A stretch of DNA of 64,000 nt from Natrinema sp. HArc-T2 (GCF_041821085.1 NZ_JBGUAZ010000003.1:248001-312000); one strand, 5' to 3'; counted from the stretch's first letter, positions 45,378 through 54,522 are shown. Notes: generated by a model from the sequence alone, not told the origin. Numbers and translations: made by a program.

Positions 45378-45397
45378 TTTCACCGGAAATCCGGTGT
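45378..45397 (+). repeat. ORB 6
   Basis: TTTCACCGGAAATCCGGTGT, with AAAT in place of AAAC. It lies 65 bases after ORB 5. Confidence 0.85.
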
Positions 45398-45579
45398 GTG
45401 TCCGCTCGAGCATGGTACCTCGAACCGTGTGCGTGACACTCGTGAGAATCACTGTTCCAGTCACGGCGGTCAGCCGGTACTCTCGTTGGCGACACGAGAT
45501 CGGCTCTCGAACTGACGCAGTCGAGCCGCTCGGTTCTTGATTCGTCAAAGTCGGTCACAGCCACTCACCGACGAACCAA

Positions 45580-45599
45580 ATTCACCGGAAACACGGTGT
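45580..45599 (+). repeat. ORB 7
   Basis: ATTCACCGGAAACACGGTGT, with one base change at the outer end. Confidence 0.85.
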
Positions 45600-45637
45600 G
45601 ATTGCTTGATGTCGGCTCTGGAGACGGACACGATCTC

Positions 45638-45657
45638 GTTCACCGGAAACCCGGTGT
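45638..45657 (+). repeat. ORB 8
   Basis: GTTCACCGGAAACCCGGTGT, 58 bases after ORB 7. Confidence 0.85.
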
Positions 45658-45741
45658 GTGCCAGCCACGGGACGGCACCGCCGTGTTTCGGTTGGCGGAG
45701 CACTCGCCGATCGCTCGAGGATGCTTCTGTGCTCACGACGA

Positions 45742-45761
45742 TTTCACCGGAAACCCGGTGT
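45742..45761 (+). repeat. ORB 9
   Basis: TTTCACCGGAAACCCGGTGT, the rightmost box, about 165 bases before the small zinc-ribbon gene. Confidence 0.85.
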
Positions 45762-45824
45762 GTGGGTTACAGCCACGGTATGTGGGCCCCCGTTACATCG
45801 AGACGATGGCGGTGCCGTCGATTC

Positions 45825-45901
45825 AGACGGACGCCTGTCAGTAGGTGCTGGTGGGCCCGCGACCAGCCATACGGGTTCGCTGGGACACCATGACAACAGC
45901 T
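45825..45901 (+). repeat. Dispersed structured repeat, copy 4
   Basis: Begins AGACGGACGCCTGTCAGT and ends near TGACAACAGC. The inner hairpin is decayed. It abuts the 3' end of the zinc-ribbon gene and the right edge of the origin. Confidence 0.7.
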
Positions 45902-45905
45902 CGTC

Positions 45906-46082
45906 TCAGTAGTAGTAGAGCTCGAGTTCGTGGCCACAGTTCCGACAGTGAGTCTCTTTTCCGAGTAGTCGGTTCGAATCGCTTTCCCTGTGAATCCCCG
46001 GGCCTGGCGGGATGGATGTCGCGATCGTCGCATCGCACTCCGGACAGCCGATATCCATGTCTGCATTTCCTGTCCGAGACAT
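45906..46082 (-). CDS. Small zinc-ribbon protein
   Basis: A 58-residue protein (MSRTGNADMDIGCPECDA, then LLGKETHCRNCGHELELYYY). CPEC and CRNC form a four-cysteine zinc ribbon. The middle is a 30-residue loop with a PPGPG turn. An internal ATG at 46058 (MDIGCPEC) is an alternative start. It resembles the many unnamed haloarchaeal short zinc proteins. Its 3' end touches a dispersed repeat and the replication origin. Function unknown. Confidence 0.75.
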   Translation of the reverse strand: MSRTGNADMDIGCPECDATIATSIPPGPGIHRESDSNRLLGKETHCRNCGHELELYYY

Positions 46083-46190
46083 ACCGTAGACGTATTCGAT
46101 CGTCCCCGATAGTTATCGCAATCGTACGGTGCAGACAGGGACTCGTTTCATTCCGTTCACTCGCGGTACGGTGCGCTTTACACGTCCGCT

Positions 46191-47294
46191 TCACACAGTA
46201 TAGGTCACGTCGTCGAAGTCGAAAAACGCCGTCTCGTAGCCGTCGTGTCGTGACACCTGCGGCGGTGAGTCGACGGTCACCGTCACGCGGTCGCCGGATG
46301 CAAGCGTGTCGAGTGCGACGCCGTAGTGGTGGCCGATCTCGTGATCGAGCGCCTCTGTAAGCTGCCCGTCGTAGATGGTCTCCCCATCCCGCTCGACGGT
46401 CGCGGACAGGGACGTGAACGGAAGAATGATACCGTTGTACGGGGTCCTTGGGCAGATCGCCAGATACGAGCCACCGTCCGTGAGCCGGTCGGCGTCGGCG
46501 ACGAGCGCGGCGAGCGTTGCGTCACCGCTGTGCTGGGCCTCGAGTGACTCCCCGGGCAACTCCTCGAGTGGCGTGGCTTGCCCCATCGGCGTGTGCCCGC
46601 CATCATCACCACCGTGTTCCATTTTCATGAGTGACAACGCCTCGCGGTTCCCCCGCTGTGATTCGGGGATCGTCTCGAACGAGAGGTCGTGAATATCTGA
46701 CCGGACGTACTCGAAGTCGATCTCGAGCGTTCCAATCGATTCCAGTCGGCCCTCGAACGAGCCGGTTCGCTCGAGGCTGACCGGACCGGCTTGAATCCGG
46801 GCCGTGTATGTTCCTTCGCCCGGGAGCTGGATGTTATCTCCGTAATGAAAGCCCATCCGCTGGGAGATCATCGGCCACAGCGAGGAGGTGCCGATATCGA
46901 CGAAGTCGCCGTCCTGTCGAATTTCGAGGCGCGTGTCCACCGGAAGGACGGTGTGTGTCTCGCGGTCCCAGACAGTGGTCATAAGATGGAGACTGTCGTC
47001 GGCGGTGATCTCGACGAGCTCTTTTCCTTCCTCGGTGGCTTCGACGGTCCAGAACCGGTGGGGAAAGGTATACGAGAGCATGGCGGCGTAGTCGCCGTCG
47101 GTCGCCATCCCATACATCCCCATCCCGTCGCGTGAGGAGGGCAAGTAGACGGCGTCGGGTCGGTTCTCGACGAGCGGCGGGTTGGCAAAGGCAGATTCTT
47201 CTTCGAACCCGAGTTGCTCGAGACAGCCGGCGAGACCGGCGGTTCCGGCGGCTCCGGCTGCGGCTGTACCACGGAGGAAAGCCCGGCGATTCAT
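46191..47294 (-). CDS. Tat-exported lipoprotein, P19/iron-transport-like (DUF7350)
   Basis: A 367-residue protein. MNRRAFLRGTAAAGAAGTAG ends with LAGC, giving a Tat lipobox at residues about 20-24. The first half resembles P19-type periplasmic iron/copper proteins (YAAMLSYTFPHRFWTVEATE, ITADDSLHLMTTVWDRETHT). The second half has many His and Met (MKMEHGGDDGGHTPMGQATP, EIGHHYGVALDTLASG) that could bind metal. I recall such haloarchaeal proteins as domains of unknown function, and the DUF number is from memory. It is divergent from the SCO operon, which also handles metals. Confidence 0.75.
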   Translation of the reverse strand: MNRRAFLRGTAAAGAAGTAGLAGCLEQLGFEEESAFANPPLVENRPDAVYLPSSRDGMGMYGMATDGDYAAMLSYTFPHRFWTVEATEEGKELVEITADDSLHLMTTVWDRETHTVLPVDTRLEIRQDGDFVDIGTSSLWPMISQRMGFHYGDNIQLPGEGTYTARIQAGPVSLERTGSFEGRLESIGTLEIDFEYVRSDIHDLSFETIPESQRGNREALSLMKMEHGGDDGGHTPMGQATPLEELPGESLEAQHSGDATLAALVADADRLTDGGSYLAICPRTPYNGIILPFTSLSATVERDGETIYDGQLTEALDHEIGHHYGVALDTLASGDRVTVTVDSPPQVSRHDGYETAFFDFDDVTYTV

Positions 47295-47497
47295 TACCCG
47301 GTGGTTGGAAACCCCCGACAAAACGCCTGTTGGTTCACTGGTCGAACGTGATACTCGAGTTGTCGCTGCCGGCACGTGTTTTCCTTGGGTTCAGCTCCCG
47401 TGTCTTTCAGGATCGATTTCAGTAACTGACTGCTACACGGCCCCCGTTCGTGGGGCGAACCAATGAACCTTTCATCGACCGCTTCTAGAACCCGGAT

Positions 47498-48211
47498 ATG
47501 GACCGGCGGACGTATCTCGGCACAGTCGGAATCGCAGGGCTTACCAGTGTTGCCGGCTGCCTCGACGGAACGGTCGGCGGCGGGGATACCGGAAACGGAA
47601 ACTCCAATACTGGAAGCCCCAATGCCGTTCTCGAGCCGCCGGAGACGGATTTAAGCGAGGCGTCACATCCGAGCTACGGTGACGAGTTCCCGGCGGTCAG
47701 CGTTCCTGATCCGCTGACCGGCGAGACTATCTCGACCGACCAGTTCGAAGACGAGCGGGTCATGCTGCTGACGTTCTTTTATACGAACTGTCCTGACGGT
47801 GTCTGTCCCCTGCTGATAGAACGCTTGCGATATGTCCAGAGCGCCGCAGCCGAGAACGGATACAGTGACGAGGCAGCGTTCCTTGCGATGACGTTCGATC
47901 CGGAACGAGACTCACCGGATGCGATTCGGACGTTCGGGACCCAACGAGGGGTCGACCTCGATGCCGGAAACTTCCATTTCCTGCGACCGGAATCGTACGA
48001 GACCGCCAAACAGATCGTCGCCGACACGTACGGCCTACCACTCAAGAAAGAGTACGATCACGACTACGACAACCTCGAGTACAAGTTCCCACATCTCCCC
48101 TACATTTTCCTCGTCAACAAGCGAGGGTATCTCGAGCGTGTCTACCTGCAGGGATCGAGGATGGATATGACACGGCTCGCCAACGATTTCGAAACGGTGG
48201 TGAACGGATAG
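47498..48211 (+). CDS. SCO1/SenC-family lipoprotein
   Basis: A 237-residue protein with a lipobox signal (VGIAGLTSVAGCLDGTVGG) and a thioredoxin fold. The metal/redox site is FFYTNCPDGVCPLLIERLRY, giving C-x4-C where the usual SCO motif is CPDVC (C-x3-C). The later His-containing KFPHLPYIFLVNKRGYL may hold the third ligand. It probably delivers copper to the CuA site of cytochrome oxidase outside the membrane. The stop abuts the next gene directly. Confidence 0.9.
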   Translation: MDRRTYLGTVGIAGLTSVAGCLDGTVGGGDTGNGNSNTGSPNAVLEPPETDLSEASHPSYGDEFPAVSVPDPLTGETISTDQFEDERVMLLTFFYTNCPDGVCPLLIERLRYVQSAAAENGYSDEAAFLAMTFDPERDSPDAIRTFGTQRGVDLDAGNFHFLRPESYETAKQIVADTYGLPLKKEYDHDYDNLEYKFPHLPYIFLVNKRGYLERVYLQGSRMDMTRLANDFETVVNG

Positions 48212-48781
48212 ATGCGCAGGCGAGAGGTCCTGGCTGGCATTGGGAGTCTGGGCGTCATTGGAGGCGGCGCAGCGGTGGCGATGAACGGTCTCCCAGCACC
48301 ATCCTCCGGCGATGAAACGAACGAGACGGAGACGACGAGTGACGCGATTAGGATAACGGACCCGATTTCGATCCAGACACTCGACGCACCGGGCAGTACG
48401 GCTGGTGAAGTCGACCTGCCAGCAACGGACCAGCCGACGTTTATCGATTTCTTCGCGACGTGGTGTGATCCCTGTAAAAAGCAGATGCCGGCACTTGCCG
48501 AGGCACACGAACGAATCGGCGACGACGTGCTATTTATCTCGGTTACAAATCAAGATATGAAGGCGAGCAAAGTCGTCGAATGGTGGCAAAACAACAATGG
48601 GAATTGGTTGCTTGGTATGGACCCGGATCAGCAACTGACGAGTAAACTTCTCAGAGGCTTCTTCCCTTACGCCGTCGCGATTGACGCGTCCGGAACCGTT
48701 CAGTGGTCGGATCAGGGTCGCAAGAATGCGGATCAACTCGTCGCGGGAATCGAGCAGGCACTCGAGGGAGGAGCCGAATAA
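48212..48781 (+). CDS. Membrane-anchored TlpA/ResA-like thioredoxin
   Basis: A 189-residue protein. A signal/anchor (EVLAGIGSLGVIGGGAAVAM) precedes an acidic linker and the thioredoxin fold from residue about 55. FIDFFATWCDPCKKQMPALA holds the redox CxxC and GFFPYAVAIDASGTVQWSDQ the cis-Pro area. It likely keeps thiols of SCO or apocytochromes reduced outside the cell. It is packed between SCO and ccdA with gaps of 0 and 2 bases. Confidence 0.92.
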   Translation: MRRREVLAGIGSLGVIGGGAAVAMNGLPAPSSGDETNETETTSDAIRITDPISIQTLDAPGSTAGEVDLPATDQPTFIDFFATWCDPCKKQMPALAEAHERIGDDVLFISVTNQDMKASKVVEWWQNNNGNWLLGMDPDQQLTSKLLRGFFPYAVAIDASGTVQWSDQGRKNADQLVAGIEQALEGGAE

Positions 48782-48783
48782 GG

Positions 48784-49467
48784 ATGGTCGACGCTGCGCT
48801 GACCACGTCGATCGTGTTCGGGCTCTCGACCGGAGTTGCAACGTTCTTTTCCCCGTGTGCGTACCCGCTGTTGCCGGGCTACGTCGGCTTTTACGTGAGC
48901 CAGACCGACGGCGAGCAGGCGTCGCTCGGCGGTGCGTTGAGTCGCGGGCTGTTCGCCGGCCTCGGCGTCCTCGTCACGTTCACTGCGCTGCTCGGAGCGA
49001 CGTTCTGGGTTGGCCAGTCGATGATCTCGTCGATCAAGTGGTTCGAAGCCGCTGCCGGCCTCGTCCTGGTCGTCCTCGGCGCGTTGATCGTTGCCGGTCG
49101 CGCACCGTCGTTTTCCGTTACCCTCCCGAAACGCCGCTCGAGCGTGTTCGGCTTTTCGATCTTTGGCGTCGGCTATGCGCTCGCGTCGGCCGGCTGTGTC
49201 GCGCCACTGTTTATCAGTGTCGTCACCCGTGCGCTTTCGCTGTCGATGGCCGATGCGCTGGTCCTGCTTGGCACTTATGTCGGCAGCGTCGTCGTGTTGA
49301 TGGTCTCGTTGACCGTCGCAACAGGGATGGGTCTGATCGCCGGTGCTGGCCGATTGACGGCCTACTCCGGCCTGTTGAAGCGAATCGCGGGCGTCGTGAT
49401 GATCGTCGCCGGGATCGGGCAATTGTATCTCGCCCTCGTCGTCTTCGATTACTTCAATCTGTTCTGA
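48784..49467 (+). CDS. ccdA: Cytochrome c biogenesis protein CcdA
   Basis: A 227-residue membrane protein with six hydrophobic segments. The paired cysteines occur in FFSPCAYPLLPGYVGFYVS (helix 1) and YALASAGCVAPLFISVVTR (helix 4), the CcdA/DsbD hallmark. It passes electrons from cytoplasmic thioredoxin across the membrane to outer thiol proteins such as the TlpA-like neighbour. It is the last gene of a three-gene operon with SCO and thioredoxin. Confidence 0.93.
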   Translation: MVDAALTTSIVFGLSTGVATFFSPCAYPLLPGYVGFYVSQTDGEQASLGGALSRGLFAGLGVLVTFTALLGATFWVGQSMISSIKWFEAAAGLVLVVLGALIVAGRAPSFSVTLPKRRSSVFGFSIFGVGYALASAGCVAPLFISVVTRALSLSMADALVLLGTYVGSVVVLMVSLTVATGMGLIAGAGRLTAYSGLLKRIAGVVMIVAGIGQLYLALVVFDYFNLF

Positions 49468-49653
49468 GCGGCGGTTGGACAGTTCGATTCACGCCCAATC
49501 GCGTGCGACCGTCATCGACGCCGGTGGCAACGCGCTGTCGATCGTAACCGAACCACAGCGGTCTGGCGGTGACGTGACGGGGAGAGACTGACGCCCGCTG
49601 GGCAGGCAACGGCAGGTCCGGGATGTAAACCGCAGTCGCTCGAACGGACGACC

Positions 49654-50076
49654 ATGTATCAGGAGCTGCTCCTCGCAACAGACGGAAGCGACGCCGCTCA
49701 CCGGGCGACCGAGCAAGGGGTCGAGCTCGCGGCCCAACTCGATGCGACCCTGCACGTGCTGTCGGTTTCGGAGGACGGCCCACAGGCGGAGACCAAACAG
49801 GACCAGCTACGTACCGATCCGGAGGAAGAAGCCGCCACAGCCGCCGAGGAGGCAAACGAAGCGGCGGCTCGAGAGGGAATCGACGCGACCACGGACATCC
49901 GTCACGGGGTCCCACAGGAACAGATCGTCGACTACGCGGAGACGAATCCGGTCGATATGGTGATCGTCGGGACAGCCGGTCGCTCCGGGCTCGATCACCT
50001 GCTCTCGGGCAGTGTCGCCGAAGAAATCGTGCGAAACGCCCCGGTTCCTGTTCTCACGGTCCGGGACCAGTCCTAG
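49654..50076 (+). CDS. Universal stress protein UspA family
   Basis: A 140-residue protein. It starts MYQELLLATDGSDAAHRATE, and the C-terminal ATP-binding loop is VIVGTAGRSGLDHLLSGSVA followed by EEIVRNAPVPVLTVRD (GxxGx9G(S/T)). Such proteins bind ATP and change with stress or growth phase. The gene stands alone with about 185 and 130 bases on each side. Confidence 0.93.
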   Translation: MYQELLLATDGSDAAHRATEQGVELAAQLDATLHVLSVSEDGPQAETKQDQLRTDPEEEAATAAEEANEAAAREGIDATTDIRHGVPQEQIVDYAETNPVDMVIVGTAGRSGLDHLLSGSVAEEIVRNAPVPVLTVRDQS

Positions 50077-50209
50077 CGATTTGCAATACGGTTGTACCGC
50101 CCTCTAATCCACCGCTACGTCCGGGTACGGCACTGATACTTAACCGATACGGGAGTGACGCAGCCGCTATCGTGGCCGGTCAGGTAGCTCGCTGTGCTGT
50201 TCGCGTCCC

Positions 50210-53200
50210 ATGTCCGAGAGCCGTGTCGACACTGAGCACCGGCACACAGTGGGGCTTGTTCGGGGTGGTCGGCGAGTGAGCGAGCGGACCGCGACCGTCG
50301 TCGGCGACACACCCAGCGTGCTTGTCGTCGGCGATGATCCTACTGCCGACGATGCGCGGGATGCACTCGCTGCACGATTCACGGACGCATCGATCCTCCG
50401 AGAGCGGACGCTCGAGGGAGCTCGCGAGCGACTCGCCGATCGCGACGTCCACTGTTTGCTCTGTCCGTTCGATGCGGCTGCGGTCGATCGATTGGAGGGG
50501 GAATCGATGCTCGAGCGACTCGCCGCCGAATCGGACGAGCGGCCAATCGTGGCCATCACCAACGGTACGGATGCAGATCACGCGCTCGCCGCCGGCGCGA
50601 GCGATGTCGTGGCTCGCGACGAGTCGCCGACGGTGCTGACCGCGCGGGTTCGAACTGCAGCCGAGCGAGAGCAATATCGGCTGGCCGCCGCGGCCTCGGA
50701 CCGCCGCCAGCAGTCGATCCTCGAGAGCGCTGCTGCCGTCGTCTGGGTGCTCGATGCCGACAGCGAGATCGAATACGCGACGCCGGCAGTCGAGTCACAG
50801 CTGGGGTATACGCCAGCCGAACTCGAGCGGACGCCGATCGACCGGATCGTCCATCCCGACGACCGCACGGCGATCCGCGAGACGCTCGCAACCGTCATCG
50901 ACGCGCCGGTCGGCGCGACCGAACGCGTCACCCTGCGGCTGGGCGACGTCGACGGCACGTGGCACGTCTCGGAGCTGACCTGCACGAACCGACTTGCGGA
51001 TCCAACCGTCGAGGGCGTCATCGTGACTCGAACCGGAGTCGGCGCGATGACCGACGTGGCCGCCCCCTCGGCCCTGCGCGTGGGCGTCGACCAGCTCACG
51101 GACGCGTTTTTCGTCCTCGGCCCACAGGACGAGCTGCAGTATGTCAACGACGCGGCGACCGCGCTGTTTACCGGCCCCGACGGTCGCACGCCGGATCGCA
51201 CCGAGCTGACTGGAACCGTCGTCTGGGAACTCCTTCCGGACGAACTGGGCGAGGCGCTGTTCGACCACGCGCGTGCCGCCCAGACGACGGGCTCGGTCGA
51301 AACGTTCAACACGACCGTTCCGTCTCTCGAGGGTCAACTCGTCGTGCGCGTCCACCCCGACGACGACGGCGTTTCGGTCTATGCGAGCGAAGGGGCCGTC
51401 GACGCTGCGACCGCGCCGGACCAGGAGCGACTCGAGTTACTCGAGGCTGTCGTTGACGCACTCGACGATGGAATCGCCGTCCTCGAGGGGTCGACGATTC
51501 GGCTGGCGAATCCGGCACTTCGAGACCTCGCCGACGCGGACGCGCTCGTCGGTCAGGACCTCGAGACTGTAGTCGACGATGACCTCGCGTCGGCGATTCG
51601 AACGCGAGCCCGCTCACCGGTCGTCAGGTGGATGGAGCCGATCACGGGCACGCTCGCGACCGACGAGGCTCCGCCGGTCGACGTCTTCGTCGTGCCGCTG
51701 TCGATCTCCGATCGAACGCTCTGTGTCGTCCGCGACAGACGCGACTCTCGCGCGGCCACCCTGTCGAGAGTCCACGATACCGTCGCGACCATCCGCCGTG
51801 CCGAGACGCCGTCAGTCGTTCGCGACGCCGCGACGGATGCCATTCGTGAGCATGCGGGCGCTGACGTGGCCGTCTGGTATCGCGTCGCCGACGATCGGCT
51901 GCATCCGGCAGCGCTAGCAGCAGCCGACCACGTCGGTGCCGACCACCGCTCGATCGAACCACCGCCGATCGACCTCGACGACACACCGCTGGCAGCCAGC
52001 TTCGAGGAGGAAGCGGCGACCGTCTACGAGCGCGCGGACCTCGAGGCCGTTCTCGCTCAAACCGGACTCCGCGCCGAACGGGGCCTGTCCGTCCCAATCA
52101 CGACGCAGGCCGTCGTCCTCGCGACCAGCACCGACCCGATGGCGTTCGACGGACTCGAGCCGGACCCGATCGAGACGGTGTCGGACGCCGCCGCAGTCGC
52201 CCTCGAGTCGCTCGAGCGTGCCGACAGCCTCCGGACGTGTCGGCACGACCGCTCGCGTCTCGAAGCTACCGCCACACAGACCGAACGGGTGTTGGACGCT
52301 GGCGGGGCGATGCTGACAGCTGAGACGCGCGACGCGGTCGAACAGCGCCTCTGCGAGGCAGTCTCCTCCGTGTCGTCGCCCGAGACGACCGGTGGTGACG
52401 GAATCACACTTGCGTGGGTCGGCCACGCGGATGACGGTCGCGAGACAGTCGTGCCGACGGCCTGGGCCGGACGAGATGGCGAGTTCCTCGAGTCGGCGAC
52501 GGTTCCTATGGGAGCGGACGCCGACACGCCGACGGGGACAGCAGCGGCAACCGGGAAACTGGTCGTCGTCGACGACCTCTCGAGCGACCGGGAGACACAC
52601 AGCGACGACGGGCGATCGTGGCGACGACGGCTCCTCGAGCGAGGAATTCAGTCCGCGCTCAGCGTGGCGCTGACGGCTGACGGGGTCCGCTATGGGACGC
52701 TCACCGCCTACGCGGCGGAGCCGTCGGCGTTCGACGACCATACCCGGCGTGCGTGCCAGCATCTCGCTGCGATCGCCGGTGCTGTGATCGGTGCGATCGA
52801 GACGAAACGCGCACTGCTCGCCGACCGGATCACCGAACTCGAGGTCGTACTACGAGACGACACCGAACCGCTCTCGGCGATCGCCAGCCGACTCGAGCAG
52901 CGACTGACGGTGCGCGCGATCGTACCGCGGACGTCCGGCGGATCGACGGCCTTCTGTGCCGTCGATGGCGGTGTCGACGACGCGACTCGCGAGACAGTCG
53001 AATCGCTGTCGGCGGTCGATTCGGTCTCGATCGTCGAGCGGGGCGATGACGGCGTCCTCGAAATCGGCGTCGCCGAGCCCACCGTCGCGGAGACGGTCGC
53101 AGACCACGGTGGCGTTCTCCGGTCGCTGACGCCGGTCGACGATCGAACTCGACTCGTGATCGAACTCGGCGAGCCGGTCGATGTCCGCTCGTTCGTCCAG

Positions 53201-53488
53201 CACCTCGAGCGAATCCATCCGGGAACGGAACTCGTCGCTCGCCGACAGCGCGACCGACCGCTTCGCTCGCCCCGTCCGTTCGACGAGTTACACGACCACC
53301 TGTCCGACCGCCAGCGTCGGACGCTCGAGGCGGCCTACTACGGCGGCTTCTTCGAGTGGCCCCGCGAACACACCGGTGAAGAGGTCGCTGAATCGCTCGG
53401 CGTCTCCCAGCCGACGTTCAGTCGGCATCTTCGGCTGGCCCAGCGGAAACTGTTCGCGCTGCTGTTCGACGAGCCGACGGCAGACTGA
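50210..53488 (+). CDS. Large Bat-type sensor-regulator (REC-like, PAS, GAF, HTH-10)
   Basis: A 1092-residue regulator. Residues about 25-150 are a degenerate receiver (VLVVGDDPTADDARDAL; AAGASDVVARDESPT). PAS domains lie at about 165-280 (AAAVVWVLDADSEIEYATPA), 290-400 and 415-500, GAF-type domains at about 520-670 and 690-870, and the Bat-associated domain near 885-1010. The HTH-10 domain is near 1030-1085 (LSDRQRRTLEAAYYGGFFEW, then TGEEVAESLGVSQPTFSRHL). The absence of a kinase implies ligand-driven transcription control. Target unknown. It is a long paralogue of the gene at 34188. Confidence 0.9.
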   Translation: MSESRVDTEHRHTVGLVRGGRRVSERTATVVGDTPSVLVVGDDPTADDARDALAARFTDASILRERTLEGARERLADRDVHCLLCPFDAAAVDRLEGESMLERLAAESDERPIVAITNGTDADHALAAGASDVVARDESPTVLTARVRTAAEREQYRLAAAASDRRQQSILESAAAVVWVLDADSEIEYATPAVESQLGYTPAELERTPIDRIVHPDDRTAIRETLATVIDAPVGATERVTLRLGDVDGTWHVSELTCTNRLADPTVEGVIVTRTGVGAMTDVAAPSALRVGVDQLTDAFFVLGPQDELQYVNDAATALFTGPDGRTPDRTELTGTVVWELLPDELGEALFDHARAAQTTGSVETFNTTVPSLEGQLVVRVHPDDDGVSVYASEGAVDAATAPDQERLELLEAVVDALDDGIAVLEGSTIRLANPALRDLADADALVGQDLETVVDDDLASAIRTRARSPVVRWMEPITGTLATDEAPPVDVFVVPLSISDRTLCVVRDRRDSRAATLSRVHDTVATIRRAETPSVVRDAATDAIREHAGADVAVWYRVADDRLHPAALAAADHVGADHRSIEPPPIDLDDTPLAASFEEEAATVYERADLEAVLAQTGLRAERGLSVPITTQAVVLATSTDPMAFDGLEPDPIETVSDAAAVALESLERADSLRTCRHDRSRLEATATQTERVLDAGGAMLTAETRDAVEQRLCEAVSSVSSPETTGGDGITLAWVGHADDGRETVVPTAWAGRDGEFLESATVPMGADADTPTGTAAATGKLVVVDDLSSDRETHSDDGRSWRRRLLERGIQSALSVALTADGVRYGTLTAYAAEPSAFDDHTRRACQHLAAIAGAVIGAIETKRALLADRITELEVVLRDDTEPLSAIASRLEQRLTVRAIVPRTSGGSTAFCAVDGGVDDATRETVESLSAVDSVSIVERGDDGVLEIGVAEPTVAETVADHGGVLRSLTPVDDRTRLVIELGEPVDVRSFVQHLERIHPGTELVARRQRDRPLRSPRPFDELHDHLSDRQRRTLEAAYYGGFFEWPREHTGEEVAESLGVSQPTFSRHLRLAQRKLFALLFDEPTAD

Positions 53489-53778
53489 GTCGCGACTGTG
53501 TCTGGACCCCGTCGACTGTCGAGCCGCTCTCGAGCGAAGATGGGCCGTAGATCGGCAGCGACGCGCGGTATAAGTACCTTACCTCGACCGGAACGGTCAG
53601 TAATACCGTGTTTCTTCATGCTTCCTGACTGATCACGAAATCTAGCGATGAATCAGTATTGAGTGCTGGGACGGAACTGATTCCGTGTATAGCGCCTACG
53701 ATCATGTCCCCAGCATCTAATAAGCTATTCAATGAGCGTGTTCGAGGTAAGCGATAGTTACAGCGGCCGTCTCCCCGG
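53489..53778. other. Intergenic region upstream of an HTH-10 gene
   Basis: I see no gene. A CGCGGTATAAGTACCTTACC stretch at about 53566-53584 resembles a TATA box, though it lies far from the next start. Confidence 0.45.
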
Positions 53779-54522
53779 ATGGCGGATGCATTCGTGAGCA
53801 TCGATTTCGCCGACCCGAACGAGAGCCTCGAGAAGCTCTCCGATTCGCCTGACGATCGGTCCCCAGTTCGATCACAGGCTGACGGCGGGATCGTCGCGCA
53901 ACTCAGACTCGATCACCCGGACCTGTTTTTGGGTTCGACGCTCCGGGACGCACCGGATGTGACGGTCGAACCCGACTACTGGACGACCGTCGAGCCGGGG
54001 CGGACACTCGTGTTCGTCACCGTCTACGGAACCGCGTTCGACCGGTTCGAAACCGGCCTCGAGACGGATCCGACAGTCACCGATCCGGTACTCGTCGATC
54101 GATATCCCGACAGACGCGTCTATCGAGTGGCGCTTACCGACCGCGCGGTGACGTTTACCGCCACCATTGCCGCCGTCGGCGGTCGACTGCTCGAACTCTC
54201 GAGTTGCCGGAACGGCTGGCAGGTCCAGCTTCGGTTCATCGATCGGGAGCAACTCGTCGCGTTCAACGACTACTGTCGCGACCGAGACATCTCCGTGACT
54301 GTCGATCACCTCCGCGTCTCCGATGACGGTGACGACGGCGTCGTCGCCCTGACGGCGAAACAGCAGGAACTGCTCACGGTCGCACACGAAGAAGGCTATT
54401 TTGACGTGCCGCGTGGGATCTCCCAGGACGAACTCGCGGACCGACTCGACGTCTCGAAGTCGGCAGTCTCACAGCGGCTGCGGCGAGCGATCGGCGAGCT
54501 CTGTGCGTCGTCGCTTTCCTGA
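53779..54522 (+). CDS. HTH-10 (bacterio-opsin activator) family regulator
   Basis: A 247-residue protein. The N-terminal ~185 residues form the Bat-associated ligand-like region (RLDHPDLFLGSTLRDAPDV, then LSSCRNGWQVQLRFIDREQL). The C-terminal HTH-10 has LTAKQQELLTVAHEEGYFDV and ELADRLDVSKSAVSQRLRRA. It is a short relative of the large regulator ending 290 bases upstream, without PAS or GAF parts. It probably controls transcription in response to energy or redox state. Targets are unknown. Confidence 0.9.
   Translation: MADAFVSIDFADPNESLEKLSDSPDDRSPVRSQADGGIVAQLRLDHPDLFLGSTLRDAPDVTVEPDYWTTVEPGRTLVFVTVYGTAFDRFETGLETDPTVTDPVLVDRYPDRRVYRVALTDRAVTFTATIAAVGGRLLELSSCRNGWQVQLRFIDREQLVAFNDYCRDRDISVTVDHLRVSDDGDDGVVALTAKQQELLTVAHEEGYFDVPRGISQDELADRLDVSKSAVSQRLRRAIGELCASSLS

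Larger units (their letters stand above)
44658..45905. other. oriC: Chromosomal replication origin (oriC) region
   Basis: A 1.25-kb non-coding stretch beside the orc gene. It contains eight ORB copies, three on the orc side (two in minus orientation) and five on the far side in plus orientation, around an AT-rich candidate unwinding element at about 45090-45180. This is the layout of haloarchaeal origins. Coding potential is absent. Confidence 0.9.

Noticed and set aside
44664-45761. Regular repeats that might be a CRISPR array
   Set aside because: Spacing is irregular (about 60-380 bases), orientation changes and the repeats are next to orc. They are ORBs, not CRISPR repeats.
46936-46955. 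ORB-like CCACCGGAAGGACGGTGT
   Set aside because: It has several mismatches and lies inside a coding sequence, so it is probably chance.
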